Positions 12,201 through 23,582 of a DNA stretch of 64,000 nt are shown here, piece after piece. The stretch's first letter is position 1. Each line of letters opens with the position of its first letter. The stretch lies in NCBI RefSeq assembly GCF_051014445.1, contig NC_135141.1, forward strand, positions 16,926,001 through 16,990,000, in the 5' to 3' direction. This stretch comes from Colletes latitarsis. Lineage: Eukaryota > Arthropoda > Insecta > Hymenoptera > Colletidae. The position numbers were made by a program, and so were the translations under genes. The notes beneath the pieces are model-generated. The model saw only the letters and a list, made by a program, of their open reading frames with translations, searched no databases and was not told where the DNA came from.

Positions 12201-15200
12201 GGCTAAACTAAATAATCGCATCGATAGTAAAGGCTGCTCGATTCCTTAACGCGAATCGAAAGGTCGGTTTTACGTTGCGTAAGAGCAAAGTGGAAGGAAG
12301 GGTTTATCGATATCGAACGACAAAGTTTAATGCTCGTCTTCGATGTTCCAGATCGACGGTATCCAGAAAGAGCTTGACGATTGCAACTCCGGGCAAGAAA
12401 AGCGGAACAGGAGTGGCACAGGTGGACAGCAGCTCGGACGGTAATGCGGGTGTTGTCTCCCCTCGTCAACCACCTTTAATTTCCTCTCCTTTACCACAAC
12501 CCCCCGCCCCACTCGCAGGCCAGGGTAGGCTACTCGAAGAAAAGAACGACCGGATCTCCAAAGAGAAGCAAAAGTTCTTTAGGCTGAGCGCATTTAACGC
12601 GGAGCACAATAAGCTGAAGCGGGTGGGGGGCGGTGATAAGTCTAAATCCTCGCAGAACGTTAGTCCTAGGTTGACTCGGGGTAACGCGAACCAGAACAAG
12701 TCGCTCGTACCCGGTAAAAGGGTGCCGTTAGTGTCTAGCAGCAGCAGCAGTAGCAGCAGTAGTGATGCGACCGATAGCGATTCTTCCGATGCCAGTGACT
12801 CTAGCGACGATGACGAAGACGACGAGGAGGAGGGTAACAGCTCCAGCGAGTCCAGTGACTCTTCCTCGGAGGAGGATGGTCAGGAAGGCCGCGTGCTCGA
12901 GTCTCCGAAACCAAGGGGTCCGTTCTCTTGCGATCTCAGCGAGGATAAGCCTTGGGGGTTCGCTGCGGCCGCTGCTAAGCTCAACGTAGAATCGCCATTT
13001 TTTAGTAACATTAACAACACCTTTGGTGCTCCGTTACCCAAGCTCGACGTAGGCGGTTCGCCAACGTTCGGCTTGCACATACAACCTGCTGCGAACACGC
13101 CGTTGGACAGCAAGAAGAAGCAAAAGAACGAGCGCGGTAGTATCTCGACCGGTAGTTTCACCAACATGGACAACAAAGTCAAACCTGGTACCGGCCAATT
13201 GAAAGGCCTGTTTGACGGTTTAAGCCATTTTTTTTCAGTACCTACCAATAGCAGAGCGAGATCCGGCGCGCCAGCGCCCAACTACGCTCCGGACAGAAGA
13301 AAACGGCCTAACGCGGATGACACGAGCAAATCGAGCAAACCGAGTAAGGTTTCGAAAGTTGTACAGAGCAAGAAAAGGGATGATTCGCCCGTTGCGGGGA
13401 AATCGAAAGAAAGGAAGAAAACGGAAGAGTCGTTAGACGATGTACCGAGAGTACCTAGGCCTGGAATATTCACGCCTTCCGATGAAAATCTATTCTTTGG
13501 CTCGTTCAACGAGAAATTACCAAAAATGACACCGTCGAATTTGGTTAAAACCGCAGTGAACAGTAAAAGACACGAACATGAGAGGAGAAAACTGATGAAA
13601 GACAACACGTCGTTGGTAAAATGCGCCGCGACGGACGCGTTGTCGCCGAGGCACGATCATTATTCGCGAAAGAGAAACACGATCACGGAAGCGAATCAGA
13701 TACGCCACCCTGTGCCCGCTGTTTCGAAGTCCGGCCTGTGTTCCGATTCCGTAAAATCAAATCCTAGCCTAAAGTCCAATCCACGAGCCTGTACTAGCGC
13801 CACCACCACCAACACCACCACGACACCCCGCGCGACACCCTGCTCCACCAGGAAGGGTAAGAGTCTATCCCCGACCCGTTCACGAGTCCCTAACCTCGAT
13901 GATGCACCCAAGTCGCAAAGAAGAATTCCCTCTAATCTAATCCTCGCTCACCACCACGTGGATGTGTTGGCGGTGTGGTGTGGTATATGATGTGTGTGAA
14001 CATGTGCGTCTGACATGTGTAACTTTTTTTACAAGATAACATGATTGTTCTCGACTAAGAACCGTTACAGTCGTCGCTGAATTCACCAGACTTGGCGCGA
14101 TATTCTTTAGAAATTCTTCAATTGTTCAATCGTTAAATTGTTTAATCGTTATATCATTATGACGTTATACGAAGAACAATCAGGTTCCTTGATTGAATGT
14201 TTATCAATTATAAATGGTGTAAAACCAATGGAAATATATAGATTTATATTTCAACGGTCCTGGCAAGAATTAATGCAGATTTCGCTTTTTAATAATCGAT
14301 CTGATAGACGGATATAACTTCCATTCGTTTTACATTAGAAAAATTTACGTGGTTATTGCATGTTACTAATGATGTTATTACTTGGCTCTGGCACACTTAC
14401 TTTCCTTTAATCCATGCCGCATAGTTATAGGGTACATGACTAGTGCACGCCCATAAATGCACCCTAATGTTTTATACACTTTCGTTCGTTTTATTTCTTT
14501 GTTTCATTGTTGGAAAAATATTTGCAAAAGATTTAAACTGAACTCATTGTTAGAGATATTTCGCATAATCGTCAACGTAAATTATATCACATTTCTGCGA
14601 CACGAAGCACTGACGTTAGTCTATTATTATTATTATTAACAGAGTAGAATAGCTGAAACTGTCGAGAAACTTATTCTTCATTCCAAGCATATGTTATGCG
14701 TCGTCGTACTCGAACTCGAACAGAAATTATCTGTCGCTCGTTCCTTGATCCTATTCCCAGGTAAAATGCTAAGTAACCATACTGGTCAGTTTTCCAGGAC
14801 GAAGAAATGCGGCACTGGGTGGCATATCGCACTCAGCCGCCTTATTATAGTCACACTGGAGGCTACCTGCTGCTGCTGACGTTTAGCAGGCACTGTTGTT
14901 GTAAAACTCGCCGCCCTCCGCCGTAAAAAGAATGTCCTTTTTGCCATCGAAGAGCCAACTTTGATACTCTGCCAACACATCCCACAAAAAAACCCGCCCA
15001 CAGCTTTGCTTTGGATAATACTCACAATTATTAACAGCTATTCGTTCGTTACCGCAAAAATCACTACTTACTCGTGGTTGTCAGTGCACTGGTTAATATT
15101 ATGCTTGGCAACTAAAGTAAATTTGCTTTTGTGGTCCATAGTTTTTTCTTGTTTCTTACCCATCGATGTGTACTAATATCACAGTCCGAAATTTCCCTTG

Positions 15201-18200
15201 ATTTTTTAAGTTCATTATTTTACGTTTCACAATTTCGTTTATATGTATATGGAATTATTTATCTCTATTCGATAATGATATTTAATATCGACGAATTAGA
15301 TTCCAAGAGTTTAATATTTAACGTTGGAACGCGTTGATCGTCTCACCATTTCATACGTTGACTTTGCAAACATCGTGACATAGTACATGAATATTAAACA
15401 CCTTTCCGATAAAGATAATAAAACTCTACTTCCATCGTTCTATTTGTCGCGAGTACGTGTACGAACATGACAAAAACCTAGTATGTATAAATTCTGCTTG
15501 CAGAGGAGCCAATATTGCCTCAGACTTTGCCACCGGGTGTCACGCAAAAGGACGTCGATCTGTTTAAGGATGCTCGCGATAAAGCGGCACGATTAACCGT
15601 TACTAATGGTGATGATGAGGAGGCCGCCGCATCCGCGAGTCCTGGGATCAGTGTCTCTGGTAGTGCTGGGACACGGAATCCTGCGGCCATAGTTTTCGGT
15701 CGATACGAAGTAGAGACGTGGTATTCCAGTCCGTTCCCCCAGGAGTACGCAAGATTGCCAAAACTGTTCTTCTGTGAATTTTGTCTCAAGTATACCAAGA
15801 GTCGGGCAGTGCTCGACAGGCACATGGACAAGTGCCAGTGGAGGCATCCACCGGCCACTGAAATATATAGATGTAACGGACTGTCTGTTTTCGAGGTTCG
15901 TGTTTGTTTACTAATTAATATTCGAATCTATTTGTTTAATTTACGATCGCCATTTACCGAATTTCGGTTTTTGCATTTCAGATCGACGGTAACGTGAACA
16001 AGATTTACTGTCAAAATTTATGTCTACTAGCGAAATTGTTTTTGGATCATAAGACTTTGTACTATGACGTGGAGCCGTTTTTATTTTACGCGGTGACGAA
16101 GAACGACAAATACGGTTGCCATTTGGTCGGTTATTTTAGCAAAGAGAAGCATTGTCCTGCACAGAGGTACAACGTATCGTGTATCATGACTCTACCGCAA
16201 TATCAGAGGCAAGGGTTTGGAAGGTTTCTCATCGAATTTAGTTACCTTTTGTCCAAGGTCGAAGGAATCCCCGGTACACCGGAGAAACCTCTCTCCGATC
16301 TTGGTCGTGTGTCGTATCACTCATTTTGGAAAAGCGTCGTGCTCGAATATCTTGATGCTCATAGGGACTTTACGGAAATTAAATTGGGAGATATAACGAA
16401 GGAGACTGGCGTGTCGGCTCATGATATTGCGACTGCTATGCAGTTGTTGGGATTTATCAGATCGGTCCATTTACCCGGTGAAGGGAACTCTAAAGTGGCT
16501 GTGGTAGTCGATTGGAGTAAGGTAGATGCTCATATGGCGAAAGTACGAAAGAGTTCTCGTATTAAATTGGATCCCGATTGTCTCAGATGGATTCCGCTAC
16601 TCACGCAAATTCCTAATCCGTATCAAAGTCCGGAGGAAAGTGGCGATACCAGTTCCGAGTCTTCTCCTATAACGGAACCTAAGCAAGTACCTACGATCGT
16701 TGAAAAGATTCAGAAAGTAAAGATCAAGAAGAAGCCTAGAGGAAGGAGATTGGCACAGAGGAAATCGTCGCCGTTGAAACAGAAGAATTCACAGAAATCT
16801 GATGCACAGAAGGACATTTCTAACGAGGCAAAAGATACAAAGGAAATGAAAGAATCGAAAACGTCGAAAGAAATGAAAGAAATGAAAGAAACTAAAGAAA
16901 TGAAAGAGGCGAAAGAAACGAAGGAGACGAAAGAGGCGAAAGATGCGAAAGAGGCAAAGGAAACCAAGGAGTCTGAGAAGGAGATTCTGACTGCTGATAT
17001 TTCCGACTCTTCCAAGGAGCCGATGGATGTCGAAGTGAAGAATGTTCCGACGACACCGAGGAATTCTCGGTCCGTGACCACGTCGAAAAATGCAAATTCA
17101 GCGAAAGCGACGCCTGTGTCAGCCGTGTCAACGATTTCCAGACGAAGGATCAGAACACCGAAAATTCCTTTCACCGAGTCGGTAGTAACTCCTCTACGAA
17201 AACGAAAACATTCCGAAAAGACTGAAGTTGAGGAAAAGGAGGAGAAAGTGGAAGTTAGCTCGAGGAAAAGAACTCGTGAATCGTTGAGGGAGAAGGAGAA
17301 AGAGAAAGATAAGGAGAAGCCGAAAGAAAAAGAGAAAACGAAGGAAAAAGAGAAGACGAAGGATAAGGATTCGTCGAAAGACAAGGACAACTCGACGGAA
17401 ATGGAAAAGAAAACGTCACCTAAAGTAACGTCGACACCGTCGACGACGGTACATAAACCCGCAAAAAAGCAGTGTAAAGTGGATGATATCTTACTGAAGG
17501 TAACCAGTCGACAAACCAAGTATTTGCAGGCGAAACAAGCGAAGGAAAAGAAAATGGCGGAAGACGGTCAATGTAATGGGAAAGATGAAACGAAGGACAT
17601 GAAGACTTCACCGATGTCGAGGAGAGGAAGAGCGAAAGCCGAGAAGGAAGCTTTGAAGATGCCTCAGCTGAAACCGGAAAGTCCTACGAAAGGCAGTAAA
17701 ACGGAAAATCCTGTGATACCTCCTCCTTCCTTGTCACCACCATCACCACCACCACCGCCACCACCACCACCACCACCACCACCACCACCACCGCCACCAC
17801 CACCACCACCACCTGATACGGAAAAGGCTGATTCTTCCGACGTTAAACAGTCGTCTGTTCCGGAATTACCCTCTGTTTCTACAGAGAACAATACCGAAAT
17901 GAATAAAAGCGATAGCGTGGAAGAAAGTGTCGTTCCAACCGTACCACCGGAAACGGAAACAGCGTCCGCGAGTCCAGGCGAGTACGAAGGTGGAGATGAA
18001 GACGAAGGGGAGGAAGAAGTACCTGCACCGAGACCGAAATCCGTGGCACAGTGTTCAAGCAACGCAGAAAACAATTCAACCGAGCAAACTGAGAATACGA
18101 GGGAGGATGACACGCAAGAGAAGGAACCAGAAGTAGAAGCCGACAGACCCCTTCCACAGAAGGTAGAGTCGGAACCGCGAGTCATGGAGGAACAGAACCA

Positions 18201-20418
18201 AGTTCCGAAGGAATGTGATAAAGACTCAGAGACTGAAAAAGTGATTTGTAACCCGGAAACATTGAAATTGGTACCTGAAATTTCTTCACCTAAGGAAGAA
18301 GAAAGCGAAAAGTTAGAAGCCATTACTCAGGATAAAGATAGTTCTAAGGAAGAGACGATTTCCGAGAGGTTATCGCTCAAGGATTCGAAGGAGGAGATGA
18401 CACAGCCAAAGATAGAAGCTTCTCCCGCGACCCCCACGGAAAAGAAAGAATTGTCTATCGTTTCGAATATCGCGTCGCCCGAAACCGAACCACTTACGCC
18501 GCAAGAAAAAGCCGTTTCTATTATAGAACAGCAGGAAAGCATGCATCTTCAGACTCAGCCGGAAGAGATGAAGCAAAACTCGCCCGAGAGCGGCAAGACA
18601 ACGCCTCACTTGGACAATCCCGGTTCGGTGAAACGGACACCGCCTTCGCAACCAGACTTACCTTCTATGGGAGTTTATACGCCTGATTCCACGACGAATT
18701 CGGTGCACTCGCTGCATTACAGTCAATGTGACTTGGACGTGAGTCAATTGGGACTGGAGTCTCCTACCTCGATAGCCAGCGATCTCGCATCTCAAAACAG
18801 CGTCGAGAGGCCACCTAGTGCTCTGCCGTCGATGCCATCTACGGTTACCGTTCCGATTTCTGTTTCTATGCAGATACCGACACCGTCTACTTCCGTGGCT
18901 GTAAATATATCACCGCAAGTTCAATACACTGATTGTTCTATGCCTCAGCATACTCCACCGGCGCACGTCAGTATTCATCCGATGCATCAACCTCATACGC
19001 CGCAACCTCTTCAACAGCCCAGGACACCGCAGTCGCACACCCCTCAGAGTATACCGACGCAGAGTCCTCAGCCTCTTCCTCAGAGCCATACGCCGCAGCC
19101 GTTGCCTCAATCCCACACACCGCAGCCTCTACCGCAAAGTATACCGACACAAAGTCCGCAACCTTTGCCTCAGTCTCACACACCGCAACCGATACAATTG
19201 TCTCTGGGCCAACAAACGCAGAGCCAAAGTATGACGCATAGTCAGTCTCAACCACAGCAGCAACAGTCTCAGCAACAGCAGCAGTCGACGCATCCGCAAC
19301 AACAACAGCAACAACAATCGCAAACGCAATCTCATAGTAATAAGAGAGCCAGCGGTTCGCAGACCACTCACAGATCGAGGTCAGCCCAGCAGAGCAGTAG
19401 ATCTCATCGAACTACGCCGCCTACGCCGCACACTCAAACCTCTTCTCAACACACGAGTCACACAACAGTGGCACATACATCGCACGTGCCACCGCAGTAT
19501 CAACAATCTTCGTCAATGAGCGTACCGCCCGTACCACATCCGCATTCTCATACGCACGCTGCTCATTCGCACAACATGGCCGTTATCTCACAGGGGAACT
19601 ACATGGCCGTTGCCTCGCAGACTTTTCCCACGCAAAACACATACGTGATTCAGCATCGAAGCAGCAGATCTGGTGCACCGACGCCCTGCACTACGGCAAC
19701 GAATTTTTACATTCAGACAAGTGCGATGCCCCCGCATTCGCATACACCTGCCTCTTCCTTGTCGGCCTCTGGAAACCACCAAACAACCAACTCTTGCAGT
19801 CTAGCGAAATTGCAACAATTGACAAACGGCTTAGAGATGATACCGCCTACTCCGCCGCCAGCGATGAATCTGACGCCGCCACCTCCTATTCCCCACACCA
19901 TGACGCCACCGCAAACGTCGAGACAATTGCCAACTCCGCCTCAAGTACCTCTCGGTTACGCAAAAAATTACTACAACGTTAACACGGTACCACCACCTGG
20001 TACACCCGGACCACCCAGTAGGTCGACTTCGAGGTCATCAGCAAACGCGAACATGGCATCTCTTACTCAACCGTATCCAAGTGAGAGTCTGTATAGACAA
20101 ACTCTCGATCCTGGAAGTACCTGTCCACAGATGCAAAGTGCTGCTAGCAGAGTCAGTCCTAACGTGGCGTTAAATACGAATCTCATGGCTCAGTACGGCT
20201 ACCGGGTAGCACAGCCCGCCACCGGTTACATGAATCAAGCCGCGCAACTTGGTGGCTTCATGAACCAAGCCAGCCAAATCCCGGTGGGAGTGGTCAATGT
20301 ACCCACGTATCCTCAGGATCCTCATCAGCAGAATCCAGCGGCTGTGTACACAACGTATCACGGTTACATTAACGGAGGCCTTATGCAGCCCCTGAACAGT
20401 TCAATGAGGCCACGCTAG
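6300..20418 (+). CDS. enok: Enok / KAT6 MYST histone acetyltransferase
   Basis: Predicted nuclear lysine acetyltransferase (KAT6A/B family, histone H3 substrate in known members). Five coding exons by splice signal and phase: 6300-6848, 11646-12112, 12352-13982, 15504-15895, 15982-20418; about 2491 aa. The start is the first in-frame ATG (MDEPESAETW), where KAT6 proteins also begin. Residues 1-183 hold the winged-helix region (KQRPSVERICHAI, NKGQSSYKDPG). Exon 2 is a double PHD finger with regular Cys/His pairs. Exon 3 is Ser-rich and acidic. Exons 4-5 carry the MYST domain: a C2HC finger (CEFCLKY, then DRHMDKC) near residue 971, IYCQNLCLLAKLFLDHKTL, the acetyl-CoA motif QYQRQGFGRF near 1085, and EKPLSDLGRVSYHSFWKS with the catalytic-region Glu. 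The tail of about 1300 residues is low complexity (Lys/Glu, polyPro, polyGln) and ends in a Met/Gln-rich segment. The exon 3 donor (13983) is the least certain boundary. The other junctions keep frame. Confidence 0.95.
6849..11645 (+). other. enok intron 1 (4.8 kb)
   Basis: The donor CCCAAG|GTGAGT and acceptor TCTGTCGCAG|TTGCC join in phase 0. No nested gene is visible on either strand. The open frames inside are short and lack domains. Confidence 0.85.
12728..12870 (+). repeat. Ser/Asp/Glu-coding low-complexity tract in enok
   Basis: AGC/AGT repeats encode a serine run (near codons for VSSSSSSSSSSS), followed by mixed Ser-Asp and acidic codons. This is typical of the acidic, disordered linker between the PHD fingers and the MYST domain. 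Confidence 0.85.
13983..15503 (+). other. enok intron 3 (1.5 kb)
   Basis: The acceptor TGCTTGCAG|AGGAGCC is strong. The matching donor must leave one base of a codon, and GT at 13983 (TGTG|GTATAT) does so. No other gene is seen in this stretch. Confidence 0.6.
16834..16978 (+). repeat. Lys-Glu tandem repeat in the enok tail
   Basis: About a dozen short units of the form K-E-M/T/A-K-E encode a highly charged stretch likely to form a single alpha helix or coiled coil. The antisense frame is also open because of this regularity and should not be read as a gene. Confidence 0.85.
17725..17813 (+). repeat. CCA/CCG polyproline tract in enok
   Basis: A near-pure run of proline codons following SPPS. 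The tract is a simple repeat likely to vary in length between individuals. The reverse strand reads as polyglycine. Confidence 0.95.
19021..19197 (+). repeat. 90-bp tandem repeat coding SIPTQSPQPLPQSHTPQP
   Basis: The protein segment SIPTQSPQPLPQSHTPQP begins near 19048 and again near 19138, a period of 90 bp. Shorter QSHTPQPLP units lie within it. Synonymous differences separate the copies, so the duplication is not brand new. Confidence 0.8.
19248..19335 (+). repeat. Polyglutamine-rich tract in enok
   Basis: CAG/CAA codons encode several glutamine runs broken by Ser, Thr and His. CAA interruptions are common, which tends to stabilise such tracts. Confidence 0.85.
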
Positions 20419-21622
20419 CCCCATTGATCTAAACGCACAGTCTCTTCTTACCCACAGCGACGGGATTCACGTAACAAGTACAGAGATTCTTCGTGGTTCA
20501 TCGATTTAGCAACGATAACACTTTGTCGGACAAGTTAACGCTCTCTTCGATACGATCTCCAGCAACGCAGAGTAGCTCCGAGAGTAGCCTACCCGCTGTT
20601 ATAGTCGCGACAAAATCAATCGGCCGTTGAAGGCTATTGACAGAAGCTATCTACATTGTGTACAGTTTTGCTACATCGCCGCTCTGTCTCTCCTTTCTTC
20701 ACCAAAATCTGCAGGCACACGGTTCTTGATTTTGTTCCGACCATAGGACTCGTTACTCCCTTGCATTCGCTTCCACGCTCGTCCATCTTTCAAAGTGCTG
20801 TAATAGACTTTCTGATCTTTCTATCTAAACAATTCGCGTATCATTTATTAGGTACATTTACATTACCGCCATCGAGTTTAGAGCACGTTTTCTCTGTCTC
20901 GCACACTCTGTCGAAACGTATTTACGCATTCTTTTTAGTGTTAGTTATTTCCGAGATTTTATGCACTCTCTCCAAACCACACGCGATCGATGGATGCGCT
21001 TGTGTTTCATGAACCGAAGAGTTCGTATTAAAAGGATTTTTAACTTGTCGCTATATGTATATGTATGAAATACAATCGCGGTATCGAATAGTAAATTGCG
21101 AAGCATGGGTTCGTAACTTGTGCATTTATAAAATGATTAACTATTATGTACCTTGAGCGTTGATCTGTCGATCAATCGAGGTGAGAAGATATATATATAA
21201 TACATATATACACTTTCGCCTCCTACTTTTGAATTTACATTGATCGACAAAGCGAATACCTATTTTTTAGTAGGGCATTCCCTCCTGAAATCGCAACAGT
21301 GTTACGTTTTGTGTATAATAGTATATATATTATATATATACTTACAAAGAATATTCTGTTTGATATTATCGATTGTTGAACGTTGTTGTTTACGTTTTCT
21401 TCGAGGCACGCTGTACTTTACTGTATCATAAAATACTTACTGCTACGATCAGTCGAATTGTATTATTGCGAATTAATTATTATGATCGTCAAATCGGGAT
21501 CAGGTTCAACGCATTCGTTGTCCAAACACCGTTATTCATCATTTATCATCACATCGACACCGCGTTTCTCGTTATCGCCACCACCCATCCACCCTTTAAC
21601 GCGATATTACCGTTATCGTGAT

Positions 21623-21718
21623 CATTCTTATTATTTCTATAATTACTATTATCATTATTAATATTATTATTTCTATAATTATTAATATTATAATTACTAT
21701 TATTATCATCATCACACC
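21623..21718. repeat. ATT-type microsatellite
   Basis: Imperfect ATT/ATTACT repeats over about 95 bp in the region downstream of enok. Confidence 0.85.
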
Positions 21719-21871
21719 ATACCCAACTCCGATATACAGTTAGTTTACTTGGTTTAAATGCCATGTTACATGCACACAGAGACACAGGCAGATACCCATA
21801 CATACGAGCATTTGTTTGTTACTCTTTATTGTATGTAATGTTTTTATTATATATAGTACTTTGAACGAGAA

Positions 21872-21940
21872 GCACACACACACACACACACGCCCACCAA
21901 CACCCCCACCCACCCACCCACACACACACATACACATACA
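21872..21940. repeat. CA / CCCA microsatellite
   Basis: A (CA)n run followed by CCCA units and a second (CA)n run. Confidence 0.9.
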
Positions 21941-22337
21941 CTCTAGTTTCAAGAAGGGTTATGACTGCGTAACATAGAGCTCTTCCACGGAGCGTCGCAA
22001 AAATTTATGCTAAAATTATTTTTTGTATCGAATCGTAAAGAGAAAAGCGAGGTCTCGTGCGCTTCCCTTCGACCTGTCTGTGGGGAAATTTATAAAAATG
22101 GTGCTCATTCGTGTACTTTGAATTGTAATTTCCCTCCCTCGCGTCGGCGACGCTTCGCGGAACGGTCGCAAACGAAATAATAATAATATATTTATGGTAC
22201 GTTACGAATTCAATTTTTTCAGAGACGAGACACGACGACAAGAATTTGTGCGAGAGGCAGAAATTTGCTGCCTGGTTTTTAGCGTAACTCTTTAAACGGA
22301 TAAGAAAGGTCATTAATAGTGTAAAAATACACCAATA

Positions 22338-22343
22338 TTTATT
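22338..22343 (-). terminator. Candidate polyadenylation signal for the HMG-box gene
   Basis: TTTATT on the plus strand is AATAAA on the minus strand, 264 bp after the minus-strand stop codon. If this and the enok signal at 22372 are both used, the two transcripts overlap tail to tail. Confidence 0.35.
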
Positions 22344-22371
22344 GTACATAGATCTAAAAAAACTACTAACA

Positions 22372-22377
22372 AATAAA
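22372..22377 (+). terminator. Candidate polyadenylation signal for enok
   Basis: An AATAAA hexamer about 1.95 kb after the enok stop codon. This would be a long but ordinary insect 3' UTR. It lies 230 bp from the stop codon of the convergent HMG gene. Confidence 0.4.
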
Positions 22378-22606
22378 AAGAAATCAAAAATATGGACTTT
22401 TTAAAGATACTTTGCACGAGTAGCCTGATGACGGTACGGTTGGTTGCGTTCCATACGCGCGGGTAGCTCAACGAATCTTACACTTGTTTGATTTTGTTTA
22501 GTCTTCCGTTGGTTGTGTTAGACAACGTCCGCTATCTTCTTTTTCTAAATGAAAATTGTCTATTGTACGCGAAAATGAAGAAACGAAGATGCTTCATACG
22601 CAGTAA

Positions 22607-23193
22607 TCACCTGCATTTTCGTTTTCTTGTTCCTCTTCGTCTTTTCTTTTCAGCATTCGCTAAATCTATGTATTTCTTTCTTTGATCCGGGGACATTCGA
22701 GTCCATAGTTTCCCAGCTGCGCGTGCAACTACTGTAACGGGTTCCTTGGGCTTTTTGCTACGTAAACGTAGAAAGAAGATGATGAAGGGATTAGTACATC
22801 GATACTTGATCGTTTCGCTCCTATTGGTGCGAGTGTCGGAAGTGTTGCCAGCCCTCTTATTTTTTCCGGGACGGTCATCTACGCTACCCAAAATGAAAAA
22901 GTGCAAAGTACGCTTTTATGTATTATCTTTAATGTTTCAAAGAGACGATGTAGGATCTCGCTAATTACAGAGAGTATTCACCAACTAATTAGTCCACATT
23001 GATTATGCTCATCGCCTTCTACATGACCGTTTCAACTAAATTCTTTAAAACGAAATGAATTCAGATTAGCTCGCTAACAAGCAATAATAATCAGGGTGGA
23101 CTAAATAAACCAGAAATTGTCTTACCCGTCGCCTCTTTCCTTCTTTCGATCTTTTCGCGCTTTAGGTGGTTGTGTCGATCCGATGTTTCCCAT
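22607..23193 (-). CDS. Small basic HMG-box protein, protamine-like (MST-HMG type)
   Basis: Two exons, 23193-23126 and 22883-22607, joined by a strong donor (GACGG|GTAAGA) and an acceptor with a T-rich tract (CATTTTGGGTAG|C). The phases fit and give 114 aa starting MGNIGSTQPPKARKDRKKER. The core reads TNPFIIFFLRLRSKKPKEP, then AAGKLWTRMSPDQRKKYIDL, the pattern of a short HMG box (N-P-F-F-R, A-A-W-M-S-Q-Y-A). The N-terminus and the C-terminus (KKRRRGTRKRKCR) are strongly basic. Small basic proteins with this box include the fly protamines and related sperm chromatin proteins, so a role in DNA packaging is the best guess. That family assignment is inference from pattern. A general HMG protein is the alternative. 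The gene converges on enok. Confidence 0.7.
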
Positions 23194-23411
23194 TCTGCTC
23201 GTAATCTTTTCTATACTCTTAACAAATTTCTATTCTGCAAACTGCATTACTTGATAATTTTTTTCATCAAAAAAGTGCCATAAATCCTGGTCGAAATGAC
23301 ATTGTCAGCCTTCCCTTGTTTCTCGAGAGAAACAAAAATTTTCGATCACAAGACAATTCGCGCAGGATTGGAAAACACTCAACACTCTTTTTCGACTATT
23401 GAAATCATATT

Positions 23412-23417
23412 TTTATT
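23412..23417 (-). terminator. Candidate polyadenylation signal for PLA2
   Basis: AATAAA on the minus strand (TTTATT on plus), about 165 bp after the PLA2 stop codon. Confidence 0.4.
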
Positions 23418-23582
23418 GGTCAAGTATAAAATGTTACGAGGACCGGTACAATTTCTAATTTGCCACGTGTTTAGCGTCTGTACAACGAGTATAAAATCGT
23501 TCGTCCAATCGCTAGAGATTCGTAAATAAATTATGGAATACGTTTCGCCTAATTACACGTTAAATTAGAGATTCATATAATT

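Larger units (their letters stand above)
20419..22371 (+). other. Probable enok 3' UTR and simple repeats
   Basis: Sequence after the enok stop codon with no supported gene. It contains an ATT-rich simple repeat (21623-21718) and a CA/CCCA-rich tract (21872-21940). The first clear AATAAA downstream is at 22372. Confidence 0.5.

Noticed and set aside
16710..17519. Minus-strand open frame of 269 codons, rich in Phe and Ser
   Set aside because: It is the antisense shadow of the Lys/Glu-rich enok tail. Such codon repeats leave the opposite strand open.
17664..18323. Minus-strand open frame of 219 codons with a polyglycine run
   Set aside because: It is the reverse complement of the enok polyproline tract and flanking sequence.
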